A stretch of 64,000 nt of DNA, taken from Prochlorococcus marinus CUG1415 (GTDB lineage: Bacteria; Cyanobacteriota; Cyanobacteriia; PCC-6307; Cyanobiaceae). The position numbers and the translations under genes were made by a program. The notes beneath the pieces were generated by a model. It ran no database searches. It saw only the letters and a list, made by a program, of their open reading frames with translations, and was not told where the DNA came from. The DNA lies in the NCBI RefSeq assembly GCF_017696015.1, contig NZ_JAAORL010000001.1, positions 558,001-622,000 of the forward strand, in the 5' to 3' direction. Shown piece after piece: positions 39,802 to 47,408 of the stretch (its first letter is position 1; each line of letters begins with the position of its first letter).

Positions 39802-41082
39802 TTGAATAACTTAAAAAATCTTAGAGGAACGGTAGACCTATTACCTGATCAATTAATAAAGTGGCAAAATGTTGAGAAAATTGTGTTGGAGCAGCTTTCA
39901 CGAACATCTATCAAAGAAATAAGAACACCAATATTAGAAATGACTGAATTATTTATAAGAGGAATTGGTGAAGGAACAGATGTTGTAAGCAAGGAAATGT
40001 ACACATTTCTAGATAGAGGGGAGAGATCTTGCACTTTAAGGCCTGAAGGAACTGCCTCAGTCGCACGTGCTTTGATACAAAATGGAATTTCCTCTAATCC
40101 TCTTCAAAAACTTTGGTACATGGGCCCGATGTTTAGATATGAAAGGCCTCAAGCAGGCAGGCAAAGACAGTTTCATCAGTTAGGTGTTGAGTTTATAGGA
40201 TACGAATCAGTGAAAAGTGATGTTGAAATTATCGCTTTGGCGTGGGATATTTTAGGGAAATTAGGAATAAAAGAACTTAATCTTGAAATAAATACGTTGG
40301 GTGATCTTAATGATAGATTAAATTTTCAAAAATCTTTTATAAAGTGGCTAGAAATAAATAAAAAGTCCCTAGATTTAGATTCTCAGAATAGGATTAACAA
40401 AAATCCCTTAAGGATTTTGGACTCTAAGAATATTCAAACAAAAAAAGTCCTTGAAAATGCTCCAAGATTATTTAGTTTTTTGTCTGATAAAAGCCATAAA
40501 AGATATTCAGACTTAAAAAAACAATTAGAGGCTTTAAAAATCCCTTACGTAGAAAACTTTAATCTAGTAAGAGGTTTGGATTATTACACCCATACAGCCT
40601 TTGAAATTACTAGTGGGGCTCTAGGCTCACAAGCTACAGTGTGCGGAGGAGGTAGATATGATGATTTAATAAAACAAATGGGAGGACCAAACACCCCGGC
40701 AATTGGATTCGCTATTGGTTTAGAAAGATTAATCTTACTAGCGGGGAAAGAGCTTGAATTTCCAAGAAATACTGATATTTATATTATTAATCAAGGCTTA
40801 ATTGCTGAAGTATTAGCCATCGATTTATCTAGAAAATTAAGAAATTATGATTTGTTAGTTGAATTGGATTTAAGTGGCGCCTCTTTCTCTAAACAATTCA
40901 AAAAGGCCAATAAACTCAAATCCAAAAGTATTATTGTTATTGGAGATGATGAGGCAAATAAAAAAGAATTTGTTATTAGGCTATTTGATAAAGAAAGCTC
41001 TTTAAATAAAGAAGAGGTTATATCTTTAGGGAATGATATTCAATTAGAAAAGTGGCTAAAGAATAACCTGCTTGTAAAGTGA
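39802..41082 (+). CDS. hisS: Histidyl-tRNA synthetase
   Basis: Charges tRNA-His. A class II synthetase of 426 residues: motif 1 region near the N-terminus, motif 2 around MFRYERPQAGRQRQFHQLGVE, the histidine-binding LVRGLDYYTHTAFE block, motif 3 GFAIGLERL, and a C-terminal anticodon domain. Translation starts at TTG 39802. The stop overlaps the GTG start of the next small gene by four bases. Confidence 0.96.
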   Translation: MNNLKNLRGTVDLLPDQLIKWQNVEKIVLEQLSRTSIKEIRTPILEMTELFIRGIGEGTDVVSKEMYTFLDRGERSCTLRPEGTASVARALIQNGISSNPLQKLWYMGPMFRYERPQAGRQRQFHQLGVEFIGYESVKSDVEIIALAWDILGKLGIKELNLEINTLGDLNDRLNFQKSFIKWLEINKKSLDLDSQNRINKNPLRILDSKNIQTKKVLENAPRLFSFLSDKSHKRYSDLKKQLEALKIPYVENFNLVRGLDYYTHTAFEITSGALGSQATVCGGGRYDDLIKQMGGPNTPAIGFAIGLERLILLAGKELEFPRNTDIYIINQGLIAEVLAIDLSRKLRNYDLLVELDLSGASFSKQFKKANKLKSKSIIVIGDDEANKKEFVIRLFDKESSLNKEEVISLGNDIQLEKWLKNNLLVK

Positions 41083-41351
41083 TTCTCTTAAAGCTAATGA
41101 TAATTTTTCTCTGCATATTGATCTTTTTTTGTTTGAAGAGATTTTCTAAATTAAAAAAGTTTTTTTGGTCTAAAAAGTTTGTAAACTTCAACAAAAATAA
41201 TTTAAATAGTTGGATGAATTTAACCAAAAAGGAAAGATACAACCTATCAAAAAAAGAATCTATTACATATATGAATAATAGAAAAGTATTATTGGAAGAA
41301 ATTAGAAATGAATATAAAAGGATTTCTAGAGGAAATTCTGAAAAAAATTAA
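41079..41351 (+). CDS. Small basic single-span membrane protein
   Basis: A 90-residue protein with a hydrophobic N-terminus (about residues 2-18) followed by a strongly basic cytosolic part, including KKFFWSKKF and WMNLTKKERYNLSKKES. I do not recognise a named family. The GTG start overlaps the hisS stop (GTGA) and the 3' end overlaps the next small gene by 44 bases, which suggests a coupled group of three. Expression is likely; function is unknown. Confidence 0.6.
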   Translation: MILLKLMIIFLCILIFFCLKRFSKLKKFFWSKKFVNFNKNNLNSWMNLTKKERYNLSKKESITYMNNRKVLLEEIRNEYKRISRGNSEKN

Positions 41352-41664
41352 CAATACCAAAATAGTGGAATATTTCTGGACTTCTAAGAAAAATATAAAT
41401 GGATTAAGACATTTTGTTTTAGTAAATGAGAGCAGGGAAAAAGGAGATGTTATTTTTTTAATGGTTTCGGTACTTGACTCTGAAATTAATTTAAAAATTA
41501 CTTATGAAGAATTAATAAATAGTAGAAATTGGGATAAGGGATGGCTCAACATCCCTAAAAGCGAATCTATTACGGAAGAATATAATAAATATAAATCAAC
41601 CTGTAGAGAAGAAGGAATCAATAAGATATTCATTAATGATAATTCTTTATTTAATATTTCTTAA
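41308..41664 (+). CDS. Trp-rich TIGR02450-like small protein
   Basis: A 118-residue protein whose middle resembles the Trp-rich conserved family (TIGR02450): WTSKKNINGLRHFVLV, then VIFLMVSVLDSEINLKIT, then a NWDKGWLNI end, with Trp residues spaced as in that family. It is cytosolic and has no known activity. Its start lies inside the preceding small gene in another frame (44-base overlap), so translation is probably coupled; a later start cannot be ruled out. The match is by eye. Confidence 0.65.
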   Translation: MNIKGFLEEILKKINNTKIVEYFWTSKKNINGLRHFVLVNESREKGDVIFLMVSVLDSEINLKITYEELINSRNWDKGWLNIPKSESITEEYNKYKSTCREEGINKIFINDNSLFNIS

Positions 41665-41801
41665 TTTAAAGATTAATCTTTTAAAATTACTTTTCATGCA
41701 GAGACTAAGTTTTTGCTGATTAAGTAAGGTTTTAAACATTTTACCCCTTTCAAAATTAGAAAATTAACGTTATCAAGGATTAATAATATTTACGTAATTC
41801 A

Positions 41802-42035
41802 ATGATAGGGGATAAATGGAGCTCTTCTGAGTTGACTGCTGAAAAATTAGGAATTACTGAGATTAAACTTTCTTTTTTACGTGAAAATGGAATACTAAAG
41901 CCTGGAATTCATTGGAAAAGCTCTCCTCTTGGTCAAAAAAAACCTTGGAACCCCAAAGCCGTATATAATATAAAAATGTGCAGAAATATTATTAATATTT
42001 ATTATTTTGAACAGAATGATAGTATTGCAGCTTAA
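41802..42035 (+). CDS. Small winged-helix or excisionase-like protein
   Basis: A 77-residue protein with a helix-turn-helix look at its N-terminus (SSELTAEKLGITEIKLSFLRENGIL) followed by KPGIHWKSSPLGQKKPWNPKAVYNI, the order of MerR/excisionase-type DNA-binding domains: helix, turn, helix, then a small wing. No integrase or other mobile gene lies nearby, so it may be a free-standing regulator rather than a true excisionase. It starts at ATG 41802, 137 bases after the previous gene. Confidence 0.62.
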   Translation: MIGDKWSSSELTAEKLGITEIKLSFLRENGILKPGIHWKSSPLGQKKPWNPKAVYNIKMCRNIINIYYFEQNDSIAA

Positions 42036-42081
42036 AAAAAGATATTTTTTGAATATTAATTTGGAAAGATATATCTAATCT

Positions 42082-42258
42082 TTATTCAATTAAATGCTCT
42101 CCTTTACAATCAATTAGAGTGTTTTGCAAAGTTGGATATAAATTAATCATTTTTATATATTGTTGTGATTTTCTGTAAGATTTTGCAGCCTTTTTGTAAT
42201 GAACCTCAGATTTCATTTCTAGTGAAATTTTTCTGGAAGATTCTTGAGGAGATTTCAT
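42082..42258 (-). CDS. Possible 58-residue small protein
   Basis: An uninterrupted minus-strand frame from an ATG at 42258 to a TAA at 42082 encodes 58 residues, starting MKSPQESSRKISLEM and ending LIDCKGEHLIE. It is basic and helical (KKAAKSYRKSQQYIKMINLY) with a single Cys and no membrane segment. Its codon use resembles the neighbouring genes, and it fills a gap that otherwise has no gene. A purine-rich AAGGGG run lies about 16-20 bases upstream, rather far for a ribosome site. No family is recognised. Confidence 0.5.
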   Translation of the reverse strand: MKSPQESSRKISLEMKSEVHYKKAAKSYRKSQQYIKMINLYPTLQNTLIDCKGEHLIE

Positions 42259-42585
42259 AATATTAAATGTCTTATCCCCTTTTTAATAATTGTTTGATAC
42301 TGACGCAATAAAGAAAATGGGTTTCTGAAATAAAACATTATTTAATGTCAGCAAAAAGAAATTTATCAAAAAAATTCGAATCGAAATAATACTTTTTTTT
42401 ATGAGTAATTCATACGATAACTATAATTTGACTGCTTAAATCTAACTTCTTTGGGGTTAAATTTTTAAGGAAATTATCTTAGTTATTTATTACTAGAATT
42501 AATAACCTTTACAATTTTGTTGTGAATCCAACTGTTTGTTGAAATTTCAAGTATTCTCGAAACGTTTAAGCTAATCAATTCCTAA
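42259..42585. other. Leader region upstream of pcb
   Basis: This 327-base stretch holds no convincing gene. It contains two very short plus-strand frames, one of 12 codons starting at ATG 42401, and a run of eight T before it. A 12-base perfect palindrome lies at 42539-42550, 35 bases before the pcb ATG. No strong Shine-Dalgarno sequence precedes pcb. The stretch most likely contains the promoter and 5' leader of the antenna gene and possibly the promoter of the 58-residue minus-strand frame. Confidence 0.5.
42539..42550. promoter_or_regulatory. 12-base palindrome upstream of pcb
   Basis: TTGAAATTTCAA is a perfect inverted repeat ending 35 bases before the pcb start codon. Its place suits an operator or a leader-RNA feature. 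The AT-rich composition makes chance palindromes fairly likely, so the role is unproven. Confidence 0.3.
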
Positions 42586-43644
42586 ATGCAAACCTATGGA
42601 AATCCAGATGTCACCTACGGATGGTGGGCTGGTAATTCAGGTGTAACTAATCGCACAGGAAAATTCATTGCTGCGCATATTGCGCATACTGGATTAATCG
42701 CTTTCTGGGCGGGTGCTTTCACCCTTTTTGAACTTTCAAGATTTGACCCCTCTATCCCTATGGGTCATCAACCTCTTATCGCACTTCCTCATTTAGCAGC
42801 CCTTGGAATAGGGTTTGACGCTAATGGGGTTGCTATGGGAGATACTAAACCTGTAGTAGTAATTGCTATCGTCCACTTAATTTTATCAATGGTTTATGCC
42901 GGTGGAGGACTTTTACATTCAGTACTATTGCCAGGAGATTTACAAGAAGCTGATTTAGAAAAAGCAAGAAAATTCAGCCTTAGTTGGGATGATCCAGATA
43001 AATTGACATTTATTCTTGGGCATCATTTAATATTCTTTGGTGTTGCATGTATTTGGTTCGTAGAATGGGCGAGAGTTCATGGTATCTATGACCCTGCTAT
43101 TGGTGCAGTAAGACAAGTTGAATATGATTTGAATTTGTCACATATATGGAATCATCAGGTTGATTTCTTGACTATCGATAGTCTTGAAGATGTTTTAGGT
43201 GGTCATGCATTCTTAGCTTTTGTTGAAATTACTGGTGGAGCTTTCCATATTGCTACAAAGCAAGTTGGAGAATACACCAAATTCAAAGGTAAAGGACTAC
43301 TATCTGCTGAAGCTGTGCTTTCATGGTCTCTAGCAGGTATTGGTTGGATGGCAATTATTGCTGCTTTCTGGAGCGCTACTAATACAACAGTCTATCCTGT
43401 CGATTTCTTTGGTGAGCCACTTCAATTGAAATTTAGTATTTCTCCTTACTGGGTAGATACTGGCGACCTTCCTGCTGGTGAGTACACTAACAGAGCATGG
43501 TTGGCAAATGTTCACTACTATTTTGGATTCTTCTTTATTCAAGGTCATCTATGGCATGCTTTAAGAGCTCTAGGCTTTGACTTTAAGAGGGTAACAAATG
43601 CTATTGGTAACATTGATAACGCCTCAGTTACTCTTAAGGACTAA
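42586..43644 (+). CDS. pcb: Prochlorophyte chlorophyll a/b-binding antenna protein
   Basis: Thylakoid light-harvesting protein of the Pcb/IsiA/CP43 family that binds divinyl chlorophyll a and b around the photosystems and replaces phycobilisomes. The 352-residue protein begins MQTYGNPDVTYGWWAGNSG and has six membrane segments. Chlorophyll-ligand histidines are seen in AAHIAHTGL, FILGHHLIFFGVA and VHYYFGFFFIQGHLWHALRA. The large lumenal loop of CP43 is absent, as expected for Pcb. This gene is the best taxonomic marker in the window. A hairpin terminator follows. It is monocistronic as far as can be seen. Paralogue type (PSI or PSII antenna) is not assigned. Confidence 0.96.
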   Translation: MQTYGNPDVTYGWWAGNSGVTNRTGKFIAAHIAHTGLIAFWAGAFTLFELSRFDPSIPMGHQPLIALPHLAALGIGFDANGVAMGDTKPVVVIAIVHLILSMVYAGGGLLHSVLLPGDLQEADLEKARKFSLSWDDPDKLTFILGHHLIFFGVACIWFVEWARVHGIYDPAIGAVRQVEYDLNLSHIWNHQVDFLTIDSLEDVLGGHAFLAFVEITGGAFHIATKQVGEYTKFKGKGLLSAEAVLSWSLAGIGWMAIIAAFWSATNTTVYPVDFFGEPLQLKFSISPYWVDTGDLPAGEYTNRAWLANVHYYFGFFFIQGHLWHALRALGFDFKRVTNAIGNIDNASVTLKD

Positions 43645-43672
43645 ATATTATTTTATTTAGCAACTAAATATA

Positions 43673-43703
43673 AAGGTCTCAATTTTATTGGGGCCTTTTT
43701 TAT
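43673..43703 (+). terminator. Rho-independent terminator of pcb
   Basis: AAGGTCTC at 43673-43680 pairs with GGGGCCTT at 43690-43697, forming an 8-base-pair stem with two G-U pairs and a 9-base loop. A run of T follows directly. It lies about 28 bases after the pcb stop and ends a transcript that is likely among the most abundant in the cell. Confidence 0.8.
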
Positions 43704-43741
43704 TTGAAAAAATTTGGTTATTAATTTAAATTTATAATTAT

Positions 43742-45130
43742 ATGTTTTTGAAGTCGTTGAATATTGTTACTCTACAGAATAAAGATATTTTTTCAAATTA
43801 TCTATTAATAAGTTGTTTTGGATTCTTAATTATATTTTTTCTCTTAATTTTTGGTAGGAGATTTAAACTTGCTGTTCAACTTGAAAGATTTGGATTGCCA
43901 ATAGCAGTTATATCAGGAATTTTAGGTATATCTATAGGTCCATTTGGAGTGATACACTTTTTGCCAAAAGAAACAATTAATGTTTGGAGTAATTTTCCTA
44001 CACCTCTTTTATCTTTGGTATTCGCAACTTTAATGATGGGAAGACCTATTCCAAATATAAATGGTTTAGTTAAACCAATCTTTAATCAGTTTTTGCTTGC
44101 ACTTTCTCTAGGTTTCGGACAATTTTTTGTTGGAGGTCTAGTTGTTAAATATTTTTTGCCCCCATCTATTGATACTAATCCTCTAATGGGGTGTTTAATC
44201 GAGGTTGGTTTTCAGGGAGGTCATGGAGCTGCTTCTATTATAGGTGAGAGTTTTAATAGACTAGGTTTCCCAAATGGTTTAGATCTTGGTTTAGCTATGG
44301 CAACAATGGGTCTTTTATCATCTTCAATATTGGGTAGCGTATTTATTTTTCTCGGGAGAACTTTAGGGATTTCAGATACTGAGGAAATTATTGAAAACAA
44401 AGATAATCTAAAGTTAAAAAACAAAGTAGGAATTTTTGCGGATTTAAGAATTTTGATAATAAATCTAGGATTCTCCGGCATGGCAATTTCTTTTGGTGTT
44501 TTGTTACTTAAATTCTTAAGATATATCTCAGGTTCTTTTGGTGACTTCTCTAAAGAAATCATTTTTTCACTACCAGTATTCCCTTTTATTCTAATAGGCT
44601 CACTCCTTATTAGATATATTTTAGAAAAAACCAAAAATACAGAATTTATTTCAAACATTTTGCAAAGAGAGATTGGGATTTTATCTACAGATCTATTGAT
44701 TTTTACAGCTATGGCCAGTTTAGATATTGCTGTTATTTTTGAAAATTGGATACTAATTTTAGTTTTTACTATTTTCGGTTTATTTTGGAATTTAATTTGT
44801 ATTTCTTATTTTGCATACTTTATTTTTGACGATTATTGGTTCGAAAAAAGTTTGATAGAGTTTGGTAACGCTACAGGTGTAGTTGCTTCTGGATTACTTC
44901 TTTTAAGGCTTGCAGATCCCAAAAATATTTCTAGGACTTTACCAATTTTTACATCAAAACAGCTATTCGCACAATTAATTCTATCTGGTGGATTATTTAC
45001 AGTTTTGGCACCATTAATGATTTCTAAAATTGGAATAGATTATTGGACAGAAATTTGTGCTGCAATTACATTTGTAATTCTCCTTGTTGCATTGATTTTT
45101 AATAAAGGAGAATTGAAAAAAATTCAATAA
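43742..45130 (+). CDS. Sodium/glutamate symporter-like membrane protein
   Basis: A 462-residue membrane protein with about 11-12 hydrophobic segments, resembling the GltS family of sodium-coupled glutamate carriers. The half-repeat signatures are visible: LIEVGFQGGHGAASIIGESF in the first half and FGNATGVVASGLLLLRLAD in the second, each a re-entrant glycine-rich loop. It is inserted between pcb and a small protein gene. Substrate is inferred from the family; uptake of other dicarboxylates cannot be excluded. An ATG at 43742 follows the pcb terminator. Confidence 0.82.
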   Translation: MFLKSLNIVTLQNKDIFSNYLLISCFGFLIIFFLLIFGRRFKLAVQLERFGLPIAVISGILGISIGPFGVIHFLPKETINVWSNFPTPLLSLVFATLMMGRPIPNINGLVKPIFNQFLLALSLGFGQFFVGGLVVKYFLPPSIDTNPLMGCLIEVGFQGGHGAASIIGESFNRLGFPNGLDLGLAMATMGLLSSSILGSVFIFLGRTLGISDTEEIIENKDNLKLKNKVGIFADLRILIINLGFSGMAISFGVLLLKFLRYISGSFGDFSKEIIFSLPVFPFILIGSLLIRYILEKTKNTEFISNILQREIGILSTDLLIFTAMASLDIAVIFENWILILVFTIFGLFWNLICISYFAYFIFDDYWFEKSLIEFGNATGVVASGLLLLRLADPKNISRTLPIFTSKQLFAQLILSGGLFTVLAPLMISKIGIDYWTEICAAITFVILLVALIFNKGELKKIQ

Positions 45131-45166
45131 TAACTCTAGAATGGTTTTAGATATAATTTTATTTTA

Positions 45167-45424
45167 ATGTCATTTACTTCCTACGATATTCCACCTCAGG
45201 AAAATAAAGGGAAGTGGTTTAGGAGTCATTTACTTGGGAAGGAAATTGAACTTTGTGAATTGTATAGCCTTAGCCCAAATGATTTGGATTTGATTATGGC
45301 TGAGACTGCAGAAATAAGAAGCGACCTTGATTTTAAGGAGAAGAATATTGGAAAATTTAGGACTGCAGGATATTTTTTGGAGTTAGCACGGATAATTGAG
45401 AAAAGGAATTTTTTAGAAAGCTAA
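45167..45424 (+). CDS. Small conserved picocyanobacterial protein
   Basis: An 85-residue acidic, helical protein with no signal or membrane part. Recognisable stretches are WFRSHLLGKEIELCELY and AETAEIRSDLDFKEKNIGKFRTAGYFLELARIIEK. I do not recognise a family with a known job; it looks like a protein restricted to picocyanobacteria. It follows the symporter gene by about 36 bases. Its 3' end overlaps the convergent GST-like gene by four bases. Confidence 0.7.
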   Translation: MSFTSYDIPPQENKGKWFRSHLLGKEIELCELYSLSPNDLDLIMAETAEIRSDLDFKEKNIGKFRTAGYFLELARIIEKRNFLES

Positions 45425-46080
45425 TTATAAGGAAAATAATTCTTTCTAGAATTTGGTTCCCATAATTCGTACTTGTACATTAAAGATTTAAATTTTCTAT
45501 TATTTTCAAAGGAATCTAACCAGTTTTTTATTGGAAGTTCCAAATAATTTGTTATTTTTTGACTTTCACAAGCGATTTTAAATTGTCTGACAAAAGGCCA
45601 AACAGACCAATCCGCGATTGTGGGGTGATCTCCGAAAAAATATTTATTTTCTGTAAGAAGCGCATTCCATCTTTTAATAAATTTAATGGCTTTGTTGAAA
45701 TGAAATTCTTCATTACTATCCTGATATCTTGTGGAATATTTAAATCGATCCAAATGATATTTGAATTCGTTATCGTTTTCATTAATTATTTCAATAATGT
45801 CTACCTTCTTATTATTAGGAAAATAGATATTTTTAATGTTTTTCTTTTTTGACTCTGAGAGTGCCCATATCATGATTTCTAGGCTCTCTTCAATAACTTC
45901 ACTATTTTCTTTTATTAATATTGGAACCGTTTTTGTCTTAGATTTAATTAGAAAATCAAAGGGTTTATTTTTTAAATCAATTTCTCTAATCTCAACTTTG
46001 AGTTCGCAAATTAATAGAGCCCATCTAACACGAATTGCGTATGGACATCTTCGAAATGAATATAAAATATCGTTTGTCAT
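45421..46080 (-). CDS. Glutathione S-transferase-like protein
   Basis: A 219-residue protein of the GST superfamily. The N-terminal thioredoxin-like domain carries RRCPYAIRVRWAL with Cys12, the place of the glutathione-binding Cys in omega- and Grx2-like GSTs, and the conserved VPILI loop followed by VIEESLEI. The C-terminal half is helical, with the WNALLTENKYFFGDHPTIADWSVWPF block typical of the family (N-capping box). It probably works in glutathione-dependent redox or detoxification; no specific substrate is apparent. The promoter lies in the 75-base gap shared with the divergent GIY-YIG gene. Confidence 0.85.
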   Translation of the reverse strand: MTNDILYSFRRCPYAIRVRWALLICELKVEIREIDLKNKPFDFLIKSKTKTVPILIKENSEVIEESLEIMIWALSESKKKNIKNIYFPNNKKVDIIEIINENDNEFKYHLDRFKYSTRYQDSNEEFHFNKAIKFIKRWNALLTENKYFFGDHPTIADWSVWPFVRQFKIACESQKITNYLELPIKNWLDSFENNRKFKSLMYKYELWEPNSRKNYFPYN

Positions 46081-46154
46081 TTTGTAAAAACTTTTAATTT
46101 ACTTGATTCTTTTAGTATTATTTAGTTAGGAATAGATTTAATTTTACAACGCAA

Positions 46155-46697
46155 ATGTCGGGATATGTTTATCTTATAAGAGTCGGAGACCTTTATAGAA
46201 TTGGGAAAACTGATAATCTTGATCAGAAAATTAAGAAATTGAACCCAGATGAATTATTAACATCAATTATGACAAAGGAGCCAGAAACTCTTGAAGCAAG
46301 GTTGCTAAGAAAATATAAGTCGCAAAGAATACCTGAGACTGGTTATTTAAAGCTTTCTAAAAGACAGATTAGAGAATGTAAAAAGCACTTTGAGTTAAAG
46401 GGAAGCTTACCTCACACTTTAGATGCTGAAGTTTCCATTGCTCTATTTGCATCTTTTTTATTGTTTTCATTAAGTTCCTTGATTTTAAATTATTTAAATT
46501 TTGGATTTGTAAAATCTATATCGTATTCTTTTGGAGCTGCATCTCTACCAATGGTTGTGTTATTTATTACAGGTAGTTTTGGGGGATATTTTTCTGAAGA
46601 TTTATCTCTTTTTTCATTGTTAACTAATCGAATAAAAGGCCTATTTATAGCAATTGCAATGATATCAATGGCTTACTTAATTTTCAATTTCGGCTAA
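46155..46697 (+). CDS. GIY-YIG-like domain fused to a membrane segment region
   Basis: A 180-residue protein in two parts. Residues 1-80 look like a GIY-YIG/MUG113-type nuclease domain: YVYLIRV at 4-10, LYRIGKT at 13-19, and Glu47 in ETLEARLLRKYKSQRIPETGYLKL. The conserved Arg after the second motif appears replaced by Lys. Residues 93-178 hold three hydrophobic segments (about 93-113, 124-141 and 157-178). A soluble nuclease-like domain tethered to the membrane is unusual. The start ATG faces the GST-like gene, and the stop overlaps the convergent SDR gene by four bases. Confidence 0.7.
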   Translation: MSGYVYLIRVGDLYRIGKTDNLDQKIKKLNPDELLTSIMTKEPETLEARLLRKYKSQRIPETGYLKLSKRQIRECKKHFELKGSLPHTLDAEVSIALFASFLLFSLSSLILNYLNFGFVKSISYSFGAASLPMVVLFITGSFGGYFSEDLSLFSLLTNRIKGLFIAIAMISMAYLIFNFG

Positions 46698-47401
46698 AAT
46701 TCATAATTACAATTTAAGGCAATTTCAAATGGAACTGATTGTGTCGGTAACTTCAGAATAGTTGAGCATATTTCAGCAATATCATCAGGTTGGGTCATGC
46801 TTGATTTTTCTAGAGAGGAGATGTCTTGTGCCATGTCAGTATTAACCCAACTTGGACAAATTGCTGAAATTCTTATATTTTTATCCCAACCTTTATTTTT
46901 CATTGTTTGGCATAATCCCATCAAAGCAAACTTTGAAGAAGAATAAGCTGCTAGATCCCCTTTAGATCTTTTACCGCTCATTGAAACTAAAACAATTATT
47001 CTACCTCTGTCTGAAGCACATAAATGATCCCAAGAAAGTCTACATAAATTCCAAATTGCTAAAAAGTTGATATTCAGTGTATTTAAAATCTCTTCCTCAT
47101 CTCCATCTTTAAATAAGAAAGGAACTTTTGACAATACGCCAGAACAATTTATAACTGAATCGAATCCCCCGAATTCAGCTACTGTATTTTTAATCCAATT
47201 TCTGGCTGAAATTTTTTTTAATGCATCATATTTGTTAATTAAAATTCTTCCTTCTGGCCATTTATTTGGATCAATTACACTTCCTTTTAATGATTCTATA
47301 TCTCTTATGCCAACACTAATTCTATTGCCTTCTTTTAATTCTTTATGCGCAATATTTAGTCCAATTCCTCTATTAGCTCCACTTATTAATATGGTTCTCA
47401 T
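46694..47401 (-). CDS. Short-chain dehydrogenase/reductase
   Basis: A classical-type SDR of 235 residues with the nucleotide motif SGANRGIG at residues 7-14, an NCSG-like stretch (INCSGVL) in the middle, a SMSG serine and the catalytic AAYSSSKFAL tetrad part. It likely uses NADP(H). The substrate is unknown. It follows the lycopene cyclase gene on the same strand by about 7 bases, so it may be cotranscribed with pigment synthesis. It is convergent with the GIY-YIG gene. Confidence 0.85.
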   Translation of the reverse strand: MRTILISGANRGIGLNIAHKELKEGNRISVGIRDIESLKGSVIDPNKWPEGRILINKYDALKKISARNWIKNTVAEFGGFDSVINCSGVLSKVPFLFKDGDEEEILNTLNINFLAIWNLCRLSWDHLCASDRGRIIVLVSMSGKRSKGDLAAYSSSKFALMGLCQTMKNKGWDKNIRISAICPSWVNTDMAQDISSLEKSSMTQPDDIAEICSTILKLPTQSVPFEIALNCNYEF

Positions 47402-47408
47402 TTAGAAA

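Noticed and set aside
42401-42439. A 12-codon frame before pcb as a real gene
   Set aside because: Too short and with no ribosome site to support; mentioned only as a possible leader peptide.
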